Positions 9,493 to 17,876 of a stretch of DNA of 64,000 bases are shown piece by piece. The translations under genes were made by a program, and so were the position numbers. The notes beneath the pieces are model-generated. The model worked only from the letters and a program-made list of their open reading frames with translations, was not told the origin of the DNA and made no database searches. Position 1 is the stretch's first letter, and each line of letters begins with the position of its first letter. Source of the stretch: Planctomycetota bacterium (lineage in GTDB: Bacteria; Planctomycetota; JAJSAM01; JAJVHW01); assembly GCA_021414065.1 (NCBI GenBank), contig JAIOPE010000081.1:1-64000 (forward strand), in the 5' to 3' direction.

Positions 9493-10625
9493 TAGCGCCG
9501 CCCCAGGATCTCCTCGTAGATCGATTCGACGCGGCGGGCCTGCGTGAGCAGGCCGTAGCGCTTGTGGGCGCGGGCGTGCGACGCTTCGGACATCGATCGC
9601 CGGAGCGCCGGGTCGTGGTGGAGTCGCACGAGAGCCGCGCCGACCTCGTCCGGGTCGTCGTTCACGAGAATGCCCGTGACACCGTCTTCGACCAGGTCCA
9701 CCAGGTGCCCGCGGCGGGCCGCGACGAGCGGAACGCCCATCGCCATCGACTCGCGCGCGGCGCGGCAGGAGCCGTCGGAGCCGGGCGTCAGATAGACCTT
9801 CACGTCCATGCAGCGAAGCGTCGCGACGTACTCGGCGCCGCGGCGGTATCCCGTGAAGACGGCGCGGCCGGCGAGCTCCGTCCGCTCAGCGGGTTTCACC
9901 GCGACCTCTTCCATCCACGTGCCCCGCCCGACGAGCAGGACCTTGAGCGACGGGATGTCGTGCGACGCGCGGACGAGCGCCTCGAAGAACAACTCGAACC
10001 GCCGGTGCCGCTGCATGCGCGCCACGATCCCGACGACGAAGTCGCCGTCGCGGATGCCGTAGGTCTCGCGCAGGTCGGGCAGTTTCCGGAGCTTCGGGTT
10101 GAAGCGCCGCAGGTCCACCGCGGGGTCGATGGTGACCACGCGGCGGGGCTCGATCTGGAACCGCTCGGACACCGCGTCGCGGACGCGGTCGCTGATGGCG
10201 AGCACCGAGCGCGCGCCTCCGAGCAGACGCCGCAGGTCGGACGAAACCGCCGGCGGGTCGCCGTCGTAGATGGAGCGAACGACCGGAATGCCGAGATCGG
10301 CGCACGGGTCGGCCGCGATCCGGTGGTCGTTCGGCAGGTGGCAGTGGACGATGTCGGGGCGCATCTCCTTCAGCAGCTTCTTCAGCGCCCGGCGGTCCAG
10401 CGGGTCGAGGAGCGGGTTCCGGTGCTTCCCGAGGCGCAACGTCTGGATGGGCTCCAGCCCGCGCTTCATCGCGGCCTCGGCAACGTCGTTCGGGAGGAGC
10501 TTCGGGCCGCTCCCGCAGGCGAATCGCACGTCGTGTCCGCGCTGGCGGAGCGTCGCAGCGAGGTTCACTGCGGGCTCGGCCGGGCCCGTCCACTTCCAGT
10601 TGGCGAACAGGTGGAAGATGCGCAC
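9492..10625 (-). CDS. GT4 family glycosyltransferase
   Basis: GT-B glycosyltransferase, 377 aa, GTG start at 10625 (no better start nearby; the upstream kinase stops only 9 bp away, at 10635). N-terminal Rossmann half with GPAEPAVNLA (about 14-23) and DIVHCHLPND (91-100); donor half with VGIVARMQRHRRF (198-210) and an E-x7-E variant D284...E292 in GSDGSCRAARESMAMG. The last gene of a four-gene minus-strand operon with two kinases and a GT2, so it probably adds a sugar to the LPS-like core. Its stop codon touches the end of the family M repeat copy C. Confidence 0.88.
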   Translation of the reverse strand: MRIFHLFANWKWTGPAEPAVNLAATLRQRGHDVRFACGSGPKLLPNDVAEAAMKRGLEPIQTLRLGKHRNPLLDPLDRRALKKLLKEMRPDIVHCHLPNDHRIAADPCADLGIPVVRSIYDGDPPAVSSDLRRLLGGARSVLAISDRVRDAVSERFQIEPRRVVTIDPAVDLRRFNPKLRKLPDLRETYGIRDGDFVVGIVARMQRHRRFELFFEALVRASHDIPSLKVLLVGRGTWMEEVAVKPAERTELAGRAVFTGYRRGAEYVATLRCMDVKVYLTPGSDGSCRAARESMAMGVPLVAARRGHLVDLVEDGVTGILVNDDPDEVGAALVRLHHDPALRRSMSEASHARAHKRYGLLTQARRVESIYEEILGRR

Positions 10626-10634
10626 GAGCCCTGC

Positions 10635-12335
10635 TTATTCGATCGGACGCGTCCGGACCACGATCTTCCGGCTCTGCGCCGCGACGATCCGCCGGAACCA
10701 GCGCTTCCAGTCGGCCGCGACCGCCGGCTCGGAGGCCGCGTAGACGCGAAAGAATCGCAGCCGATCGGTCAGCGTGACGCACACCGGAACGCTCGCGGAG
10801 AGCTGCGCGAGGTTCTTCACGCGTCTGCGTTCCGACAGGGGCCGATCGAACTCGACCCGGTCGTAGTCGGCGAGCACGAACCGAGGCGTGGCGCCCCCGC
10901 GCACGAACACGTTCACGGCCTTCAGGTCGGCGTGATAGACGCCCGACGCGTGGAGGCGCCGAACGAGGTCGGCGGCCGCCGCAACGAATGCAGCCTTCTC
11001 CGCCCGCACGGCGGCGCCGATGTCACCCGCGAACCGGGCGAGCACGACGAGATCGGCGCGCGCACCGTCGCCGAGGTCCTCCATCACGACCCAGGCGCTC
11101 CCGAGCGAAGGCCCGCGGCCGGTCAGCGCGAGCGCCAGCGGCTCCGCCGCGTCGAAACCGCGCACCAGAAGACCGTTGCCCGCCACCCACGCCGACATGG
11201 CCCGGGGCATGCGCACGACGTTCTTCGCGCGGTCCACGATCCCGCCGCCGCGGTACTCCTTCACGACCACGGGACGCGGCCCTGCGGGCGTCGCGAGCAC
11301 CTGCGTCGTCAGCGCCGAACGGCGGCCGTCCTTCAGGACGTTCCGCGCGCGCGCGGCGACGTCCCTCCGATGCGGCCCGAGCAGCGCTACGACCGCCGCC
11401 GGGTCCACGGTCCGCAGGTGGTGTACGCGGAGGCCGTCGAGCGTCGAGACGTCGAACTTCGAGGACCGGCCGAGGCTCCGGTCCGTTCGGCTGCGCACCC
11501 GCTTGCGCTCCATGCGCTCGAGTTCCGGTTCGAGTTCCGCAGAGAGCCGCCCCGCCGCGAGGAGTCGGCCGATGCGCGTCCCGGAGGTGCCCGCTCCACT
11601 CTCGTAGACTTCGCAGATGCGGCGGCGCTCGGCCACGGTGGAACACGTCAACATCGAGTGCAGCAACTTCACGAGATCGAACCACCGTGCGGCCTCCGGC
11701 GGGCGCCCGTGGCGCGCGACGGAGTGCAGGTCGATCACGTGGATGCGAGGAGCGGCGGGCGATCCGACCACGAGCAGGTTGCCGCCGTGGAAGTCGTTGT
11801 GGACGAACCCGGCGTCGTGCATGCGACGGACGAGACGCGCCAGGTCGTCGTAGAACGACGCGCGGAGCGAGTCGGTGCCGGAGGCGAGCAGGTGCCGCTC
11901 GACGAAGGCGTTCAGGTGGACGGCGTCCGGGATCTCGCGCGTGACCAGCGCCGCGTCGCGGAGCACGCCGCGGATGCGACGCTCGGCCCACGCGAGCGGC
12001 ACGGCCGTGGCGATCCCCGCCGCGTCGAGACCGCGCCCGACACGCCACTCGGTCAGCGCGCGCGAGTCGCGCACGGCGTACTTCATGAAGTCGCCCACAC
12101 CGGCCACACGGTAGCGCTTCACGATCACGCGGCGGCCGTCGGAGAGCGGCACGCGCCACACCGCGCGGACCAGGTTTCTCTTGATGAGTTCGACGCCGGC
12201 GATGCGATCGAGCGCGTCGATCTTCTCGGCGATCTCGCGCTGTACGAGCGCGGCGTGAGCCGCCTCGGCGCGCCAGACGAGACCCGACGCTTCGAAGGTG
12301 GAGAGGTCGTCCGACCCCGGCAATTCACCGGCCAT
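10635..12335 (-). CDS. Tandem double WaaP/Kdo-kinase-like protein
   Basis: 566 aa with two complete kinase-fold domains in one chain. Domain 1 (about 45-230) has K73 (IVKRY), catalytic loop GFVHNDFHGGNLLV with D181 and N186, and IDLHS with D202. Domain 2 (about 300-520) has K359 (VVKEY), YHADLKAVNVFV with D470 and N475, and ADYDR with D490. All key residues are present in both, so both may be active. LPS core kinases normally have one such domain. The ATG overlaps the GT2 stop by 11 bp, so the genes are coupled. Most likely phosphorylates two positions of a lipid A-proximal core sugar, or two different sugars; that is inference. Confidence 0.88.
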   Translation of the reverse strand: MAGELPGSDDLSTFEASGLVWRAEAAHAALVQREIAEKIDALDRIAGVELIKRNLVRAVWRVPLSDGRRVIVKRYRVAGVGDFMKYAVRDSRALTEWRVGRGLDAAGIATAVPLAWAERRIRGVLRDAALVTREIPDAVHLNAFVERHLLASGTDSLRASFYDDLARLVRRMHDAGFVHNDFHGGNLLVVGSPAAPRIHVIDLHSVARHGRPPEAARWFDLVKLLHSMLTCSTVAERRRICEVYESGAGTSGTRIGRLLAAGRLSAELEPELERMERKRVRSRTDRSLGRSSKFDVSTLDGLRVHHLRTVDPAAVVALLGPHRRDVAARARNVLKDGRRSALTTQVLATPAGPRPVVVKEYRGGGIVDRAKNVVRMPRAMSAWVAGNGLLVRGFDAAEPLALALTGRGPSLGSAWVVMEDLGDGARADLVVLARFAGDIGAAVRAEKAAFVAAAADLVRRLHASGVYHADLKAVNVFVRGGATPRFVLADYDRVEFDRPLSERRRVKNLAQLSASVPVCVTLTDRLRFFRVYAASEPAVAADWKRWFRRIVAAQSRKIVVRTRPIE

Positions 12336-13098
12336 CGGGGGGCCTTCTGCCGTGGTCCATCTCCCACAGCTTCGCGTACTTCAGGAACACGTAGTACGCA
12401 CCCGACACCGCCACGGCGAACCCGGCAACTCCGTCGAGGAACCCGCGCTTCGCCACGTACATCCGGAGGAACTTGCCCGCCGGGTGCAGGATCAGACCTC
12501 CGAAGCCGGCGCGCTCGCCCGCCGCGTGCTTCTCGCGCGCCGCGATCGTGGTGAACGAGTCGATCGTCCGCAGGTGATCGGAGATCGAGTCGTACGAAAG
12601 ATGGAGGATGTCGCCCCCGAGCCGGTCCACGCGTCCCTTCACTTCGAGGCGATCGTGGGGGTTCACGCCCGTCCACGCGGCGACGGACCGCCGGGCCAGT
12701 CGCAGCTTGCGGTCCGGATACCAGCCGCCGTGGCGGATCCAACGTCCGAGGTACCAGGTGCGACGGGCGCACTCGCAACCAGCGGGCAGGTCGTCCCGTT
12801 CGAGCGCCGCGAGGATCGACGCGCGCAACTCGGGCGAGACGCGCTCGTCGGCGTCGAGGCACAGCACCCAGTCGTGCGTGGCGAGCGAGAGCGCGAAACC
12901 CTTCTGGGCCACGTGCCCCGCCCAGTCGCGCTCGACGACGCGCGCGCCGAGCGACGCCGCGATCTCGCGCGTGCGGTCCGTCGAGTGGCTGTCCACCACG
13001 ATCGTCTCGTCGGCGAAGTCCACGGACCGCAGGCAGTCCGCGATCTTCGCCTCTTCGTTCATGGCGACCACGCAGACGCTCAGCTTCGGGCGGGTCAC
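12325..13098 (-). CDS. GT2 glycosyltransferase, WaaE/KdtX-like
   Basis: GT-A fold family 2 glycosyltransferase, 257 aa. N-terminal LSVCVVAMNEEAKI, then TIVVDSHSTDRT (33-43) and the metal-binding DxD as LDADE (D82, D84). The C-terminal part with GGWYPDRKLRL and HPAGKFLRMY resembles the beta-1,4-glucosyltransferase WaaE/KdtX that adds glucose to the first heptose of LPS core. Membrane-associated C-terminal hydrophobic stretch (about 225-245). Start ATG 13098 overlaps the stop of the upstream kinase by 4 bp, and its stop lies inside the start of the double kinase. Donor sugar is uncertain. Confidence 0.9.
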   Translation of the reverse strand: MTRPKLSVCVVAMNEEAKIADCLRSVDFADETIVVDSHSTDRTREIAASLGARVVERDWAGHVAQKGFALSLATHDWVLCLDADERVSPELRASILAALERDDLPAGCECARRTWYLGRWIRHGGWYPDRKLRLARRSVAAWTGVNPHDRLEVKGRVDRLGGDILHLSYDSISDHLRTIDSFTTIAAREKHAAGERAGFGGLILHPAGKFLRMYVAKRGFLDGVAGFAVAVSGAYYVFLKYAKLWEMDHGRRPPDGR

Positions 13099-13928
13099 GA
13101 CGCCGCCTTCGTGAGGCGGGCGTGGCGCCCGATGTGGCGGCGCAGGCGGCGCGCGATCGCGCGGCGCTCCTCACGGGCCGGCCAGTCGGGCCCTGCATAC
13201 GCAACGAACACGCGGAGTCGGTCCGCGCGCGTGATCGGGGCGCCCGCGGCGGCCTGCTTCGCTGCGTAACGGTCGAAACGGAACAGTCCGGCGAGTCGGC
13301 GTTCGCGAGGCAACCGATCGACGCGCACGGTGCGGTCCAGGTCGAGCACGCGGACCGTCACCTCTCCGCTCTGCGCGTCGTCGAGGAGCAGGTTCTTCAG
13401 GTGAAGGTCCGGGTGGTCGAATCCCGCGTCGTGCAGCGCCCGGACGGCCCGCCCGGCAGCGGCCAGGATCGCCCGCCGCCGTGCCGCCGCGAGCGGCGCC
13501 GACAACACGGCGAGCAGATCGCGCGCGCCCGGCAACTCGCGGAGAACGAGCCAGCCGCGGCGGAAGATCCCTCCGGCACTGCGCGACACGAAGCCGAGCG
13601 CTTCGCAGACGGGCACGCCTGCCGCCGCGGCCGCGACGTGTGCCTCCACTTCCGACTCGAACCGGCCGTCGCCGGCGTGCCGGTCGCGCGTGATCGCTCC
13701 GAACACGCCGCCGTGCAGATACGGGCGGACGAACACTCTGCCGACGCCGCGCGCGTCGAACCCGAACGGGCGACCGCGGCCCTCGTACGTCGCAGTCGAT
13801 CGGCCGCGCAGGCTCTCGGGGTCGGCGATCCCGGCCGCGAGCAGGCACGGAGCCACGTCGGCACGGAGGAAGGTCTCCGCGCCGCCGGTCGAGGCCCGCA
13901 CAAAACGCTGCGTCACGGCGCCCATCAT
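13095..13928 (-). CDS. Kdo-kinase/WaaP-like LPS core kinase
   Basis: 277 aa, single kinase-fold domain of the Kdo kinase (KdkA) / InaA type. Catalytic loop FDHPDLHLKNLLLD with D174 and N179 is close to the HxDLHxxN pattern of KdkA; metal-binding VLDLDRT follows (D196/D198). It likely phosphorylates Kdo or heptose of the LPS-like core. First gene of the operon that runs through GT2, double kinase and GT4. Two adjacent ATG codons (13928 and 13925) and a GGAGG directly in front leave the exact start unsettled. It is divergent from the DUF3604-like gene, with 49 bp between the starts. Confidence 0.85.
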   Translation of the reverse strand: MMGAVTQRFVRASTGGAETFLRADVAPCLLAAGIADPESLRGRSTATYEGRGRPFGFDARGVGRVFVRPYLHGGVFGAITRDRHAGDGRFESEVEAHVAAAAAGVPVCEALGFVSRSAGGIFRRGWLVLRELPGARDLLAVLSAPLAAARRRAILAAAGRAVRALHDAGFDHPDLHLKNLLLDDAQSGEVTVRVLDLDRTVRVDRLPRERRLAGLFRFDRYAAKQAAAGAPITRADRLRVFVAYAGPDWPAREERRAIARRLRRHIGRHARLTKAAS

Positions 13929-13977
13929 CCTCCGACGGGCTCCCGAATCGCGAACTCCATGATACCTTCCGTCCCCG

Positions 13978-16971
13978 ATGCACCGTGACTCCGGCGTGAC
14001 GCGAACTCGGATCGTCCTGACGATCGCCGCAGCGGTCGCCGTGTCCGGCGGCGCATGGTGGATGTGGGCCCGCCGGGCGCCGGCGTCGCTCGTCAACGCG
14101 AGCTTCGATTCCGGGCTTGCGGGGTGGACGTCGGCCGGCGCCACGCGCAACTCCGTGGACGGCGGGCGCAGCGTCGCGTTGCTGCCGACCGAGCGCGGCG
14201 CTCCCGCACCGGTTGGCGGACACCCCGGGGCCGGAGCGAACGGCGCGAGTGCGGCGTCGGTGACGCAGGCCGACGTCCGCTTCCGCGGTCCGGGAACGTA
14301 CGAGTTCACCGTGCGCGCCCGCGCCGCCGGCGCGCCGACCCTCGAACTCTGGATCGACCGAGGCGTCGGCGGGCGGAAGCCGGATCGGCTCTGCGCCGCG
14401 GTGTGGTCGCGCGTGCCCGGCGATTGGACCGAGCTCCGCACGCAGTGGACGACACCCCGCGACGTCAAGTGCGCGGTCCGGCTCGTCGCGCGCGCGGGGG
14501 AAGCGCCGGTGGCGGGCGCCGTCTCCGTGGACGAGATCGCCGTGCGGCGCGTGGTCGTGCCGGACTCCGCGGATCTCACGGGCGACGCCGGGTTCGACGA
14601 CGCGCCGTCCGTCGCGCGCGCCCCCGACGGCTCGTATCGCGTGGCGTGGATCCGGCGCGACGCGGGCGGCGAATCGCTGCGCCTCGCGAAGTTCGCGACC
14701 GACGGCGCGACGTTCCGCGTCGAGTCCGAACGGGCGCTCGAGCAGGGCCCGGCAGCGGCCGTCCTCGGACCGCGGCTGGTGGGTGGGCCGCAGGGCGTCG
14801 TCGCCGTCTACGCCGCGGAGCGAGGCGACGACTGGCGCGTCGTGGTCCGCGAGGCCGGCAGGACGGGCACGGTGGACGCAGTGGACGCCGTCGAACTCGG
14901 CGCGGCCGACGCCACCGACGTCGCCCCCGCCGCGGCGTACGCGCCGCCCTCGGCCGACGATCCGAACGGCGCGCTCTGGGTCGTGTGGGAGTCGAATGCG
15001 GGTGGCGAGCGCCAGACCTGGATCGCGGCGGTGCACGGCACGCAGGGCATGCCCGGCCGAGGCGCGGACGCCGCGCAGCGCCTCGGCACCGACGGTGCGC
15101 CGAGCCGATCGCCGTCGGTGGCGGTGACGGCCGACGGCCGCGTCGTGGCGGCGTGGCACGCGGTGATCGACGGCAACACCGACGTCCACGTGCGCGTGCG
15201 CGACCGCGCCGGGGTGTGGGGTCCGGACCGCCGCGTGACCACCGCGGCCACGATCGACCGGAACGCGGTGCTCGCAGTGAACGGCGACGACATCTGGGTC
15301 GTCTACGAGAACGTGCTGACGAGCGGGCCGCGGACGACGCGCGCCGCCGAGCGGCGCCTCGTCGTGGCCAAGCTCACCGACGCCGGGCTGGTCGCTCCCA
15401 CTTCGTACTTCGAGACGTCGCCGGTGGCGAAGCGCGCAGAGAACGCCGCGCCCGTGTTCGACGCAGAGAGCAACCTGCGCCTCGGATTCGCCCGCGCGCG
15501 TCGTTCCGACACCGGTTGGCAGGCGTGGATCGCGACGTGGTCGCCCGGGGGATGGGCCGAGACCGTGCCGGTGTCTTCGATGAAGGGGCTCGATCACGCG
15601 CCGTCTCTCGTGCTCGATCGCAGCGCCGCGGGCGGCGGTGCGGACGCGATCGTGGCCGTGCAGACCGACGACCTCTGCACCGGGTGGTCCGACGTGGACC
15701 GCACGCCCGAAGCGACGAGCCATGTGCGTCTCGTGCGCGTCCCGCTGCCCGCCCCGGCATCGACGGGCACCGCCGCGGCGGCGCTCTCGCCGCTCGTCGA
15801 ACCGACGGACGTGAACGACCCCGCGGTCAAGTCGGCCGTCGAGTCGGTGAACGTCCGCCGACGTTTCGGTGATGTCGCAACCGTCGAAATGAACGGGGCG
15901 AGCCGGTCCGTGTTCGTCGGCGGCGCCCCGCTGCATCTCTACTTCGGCAACTTCCACGAGCACTCCGACGTGTCGATCTGCGACAAGCTCGCCGACGACA
16001 CCGTGGGCGAGAGCTGGCAGGCGCTCCGTGACCTCGAGCGCCTCGACTTCGGCTGCGTGACGGACCACGGCGAGAACTTCAACGCACACCTGTGGGCCAC
16101 GACGTCGAAGGAGGCCCGCGCGCACGACGATCCGGGGCGGTTCGTCACGTTCCTCGGGGAAGAGTGGGCCTCGTCGTTCGAGCAGACGTCGGAGCGCCAT
16201 CCGTACGGCTACTACGGGCACCGGAACATCGTGCTCGCCGACCTGCGCTGCCCAAAGTGGTGGAATCCGCGGGACGGCATGACACCCGAAGCGCTCTGGA
16301 AAGACATCCGCTCGCTCGGCGGCGACTTCGCGGTGATCCCGCACCAACTCGCCGACACCGGCAACGTGCCGACGGACTGGTCGTTCGTGGATGACGCTGC
16401 CCAGCCGGTCGCCGAGGCGTTCCAGGTGCGCGGGTCGTACGAGGCGCTGGGTGCGCCGCGCGCCGCAGAGCGAGGCATCGACCGGACCGGTTGGTACCTG
16501 CAGGACGCTCTCTCGCAGGGCGTCGTCATCGGCGTGATCGCGTCTCCCGACCACGGTGGCGGCTACGGCAAGTGCTGCGTGTGGGCCAGGGACCTGACGC
16601 GTGCGTCGATCCTCGATGCGCTGCGCCGACGGAGCACCTACGGAACGTCCGGGGCGCGGATCGCTCTCGACGTGCGCGTGAACCGCCGCTTCATGGGAGA
16701 CGAAGATCCCGCGTCGGCGGCAGCCGTGACCGTGGAGATCCGCGCGGACTGCCCCTCGGACATCGAGCACGTCGAAGTGTGCCGCGACGGCGTGTTCCAC
16801 GCCGTGCCGTTCACGCCCGGACGCGTGGTCGGGGCGACTTGGACCGATCCCGCACCGCCGCCGCGACGCACGTGGACCTACGTGCGCATTCGGCAGAAGG
16901 ACGGTGAGATCGCCTGGTCGAGTCCGGTGTGGTTCGGTCCGCGGGACCCGGTTCCAAACTCCAGAAGGTGA
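13978..16971 (+). CDS. Membrane-anchored DUF3604/PHP-type metal-dependent protein
   Basis: 997 aa. An N-terminal helix (about 10-32) works as signal or anchor. Residues 35-200 form a carbohydrate-binding-like jelly roll (NASFDSGLAGW). About 200-600 is a beta-propeller with repeated 'D..P.V....DG...V.W' blades, as in sialidase-like proteins. The C-terminal third is DUF3604, a PHP-superfamily domain: NFHEHSD (about 658), TDHGENF, GEEW, IPHQ and SPDHGG supply the usual metal ligands. Many planctomycete genomes carry DUF3604 proteins; their substrate is not established. The fusion suggests the propeller binds a polymer and the PHP domain cleaves an ester or phosphoester. The reaction is unproven. 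The next gene starts 6 bp after its stop. Confidence 0.85.
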   Translation: MHRDSGVTRTRIVLTIAAAVAVSGGAWWMWARRAPASLVNASFDSGLAGWTSAGATRNSVDGGRSVALLPTERGAPAPVGGHPGAGANGASAASVTQADVRFRGPGTYEFTVRARAAGAPTLELWIDRGVGGRKPDRLCAAVWSRVPGDWTELRTQWTTPRDVKCAVRLVARAGEAPVAGAVSVDEIAVRRVVVPDSADLTGDAGFDDAPSVARAPDGSYRVAWIRRDAGGESLRLAKFATDGATFRVESERALEQGPAAAVLGPRLVGGPQGVVAVYAAERGDDWRVVVREAGRTGTVDAVDAVELGAADATDVAPAAAYAPPSADDPNGALWVVWESNAGGERQTWIAAVHGTQGMPGRGADAAQRLGTDGAPSRSPSVAVTADGRVVAAWHAVIDGNTDVHVRVRDRAGVWGPDRRVTTAATIDRNAVLAVNGDDIWVVYENVLTSGPRTTRAAERRLVVAKLTDAGLVAPTSYFETSPVAKRAENAAPVFDAESNLRLGFARARRSDTGWQAWIATWSPGGWAETVPVSSMKGLDHAPSLVLDRSAAGGGADAIVAVQTDDLCTGWSDVDRTPEATSHVRLVRVPLPAPASTGTAAAALSPLVEPTDVNDPAVKSAVESVNVRRRFGDVATVEMNGASRSVFVGGAPLHLYFGNFHEHSDVSICDKLADDTVGESWQALRDLERLDFGCVTDHGENFNAHLWATTSKEARAHDDPGRFVTFLGEEWASSFEQTSERHPYGYYGHRNIVLADLRCPKWWNPRDGMTPEALWKDIRSLGGDFAVIPHQLADTGNVPTDWSFVDDAAQPVAEAFQVRGSYEALGAPRAAERGIDRTGWYLQDALSQGVVIGVIASPDHGGGYGKCCVWARDLTRASILDALRRRSTYGTSGARIALDVRVNRRFMGDEDPASAAAVTVEIRADCPSDIEHVEVCRDGVFHAVPFTPGRVVGATWTDPAPPPRRTWTYVRIRQKDGEIAWSSPVWFGPRDPVPNSRR

Positions 16972-16976
16972 CGCTC

Positions 16977-17753
16977 ATGCACTCCCGCTCCGCACCGTCG
17001 CTCAACCGGACGTCTCTTCGCTTCGTCGTCTGGTACGCGGCGCTGGCGACAGCGCTCGCCGCGTGCAGCAACTCCGCGCACGAGTCGCCGGATCCCGCCG
17101 GTTCCACCGACATGCCGACGTCGCCGTCCACGCCGTCCGCGCCGTCCGCGCCGATCCCCGTGCCACGGTCGCGGCACATCTCGTTCGACGACCAGACCGA
17201 GGGCCAGGCGCCGCGCGGGTTCACGTTCGGCCTCACGGGCGACGGCAAGCCGGGGCGCTGGGTCGTGACGAGGGCCGACGACGCGCCGAGTTCCCGGTTC
17301 GTGCTCGCCCAAGCCGACGACGACCCGACACCCGCGCGGTACCCCGTGGCCATCGCAGAGGCGCCGAAACTCCGCGACCTGATCGCGTCGGTGCGCGTGA
17401 AGTGCGTCTCCGGGTTCACCGACCAGGGCGCCGGTCTGGTGTTCCGCTACGCCGACGACTCAAGCTACTACGTCGTCCGCGCGAACGCCCTGGAGGACGA
17501 CGTCGCACTCTTCCACGTCACGCGGGGGGCGCGCATTCTGATCCAGAGCGCACCCGCCCCGGGCATCGGAAACACCTGGCACGACCTCGCCATCGAGATG
17601 CGGGGCGACCACGTCGTCGTGCGATGGGACGGCCGAGTCGTCATCGACCGGAAGGACACGCACGTGACGGAACCGGGCCGCGTCGGCGTCTGGACGAAGG
17701 CCGACTCCGTCTCGTGGTTCGACGACCTCTCGGCGGAGCCTCTCGGCGAGTAA
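16977..17753 (+). CDS. Lipoprotein with LamG/DUF1080-like domain
   Basis: 258 aa. Signal peptide with lipobox LAAC (Cys about residue 26), a Ser/Pro-rich linker to about 60, then a concanavalin-like beta-sandwich of the DUF1080/LamG type (RHISFDDQTEG at its start, GLVFRYADDSSYYVVRAN in the middle, SWFDDLSAE at the end). Such domains bind or process glycans. ATG 16977 has AGAAGG in front; it follows the DUF3604-like gene by 5 bp, so they are co-transcribed and probably act together on an extracellular carbohydrate. No catalytic residues could be assigned. It converges on the minus-strand gene ending at 17877. Confidence 0.8.
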   Translation: MHSRSAPSLNRTSLRFVVWYAALATALAACSNSAHESPDPAGSTDMPTSPSTPSAPSAPIPVPRSRHISFDDQTEGQAPRGFTFGLTGDGKPGRWVVTRADDAPSSRFVLAQADDDPTPARYPVAIAEAPKLRDLIASVRVKCVSGFTDQGAGLVFRYADDSSYYVVRANALEDDVALFHVTRGARILIQSAPAPGIGNTWHDLAIEMRGDHVVVRWDGRVVIDRKDTHVTEPGRVGVWTKADSVSWFDDLSAEPLGE

Positions 17754-17779
17754 TCAAGCGGCTTGCTGCGTTGGACTCG

Positions 17780-17810
17780 GTCGATGACTCGCTCCGTTGA
17801 GTCCATCGAC
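17780..17810. terminator. Possible bidirectional hairpin between convergent genes
   Basis: Inverted repeat GTCGATG...CATCGAC extended by ACTC/GAGT with one bulged C and an 8-nt loop, in the 123-bp gap between two convergent stop codons. There is no T-run, so factor-independent termination is doubtful. Confidence 0.35.
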
Positions 17811-17876
17811 CTCGCCCGCCTTGCAGGCCACTCGCCGCCACGCAGCCAGAACCGTCACTTGTTCCTGGCCGGCCAC

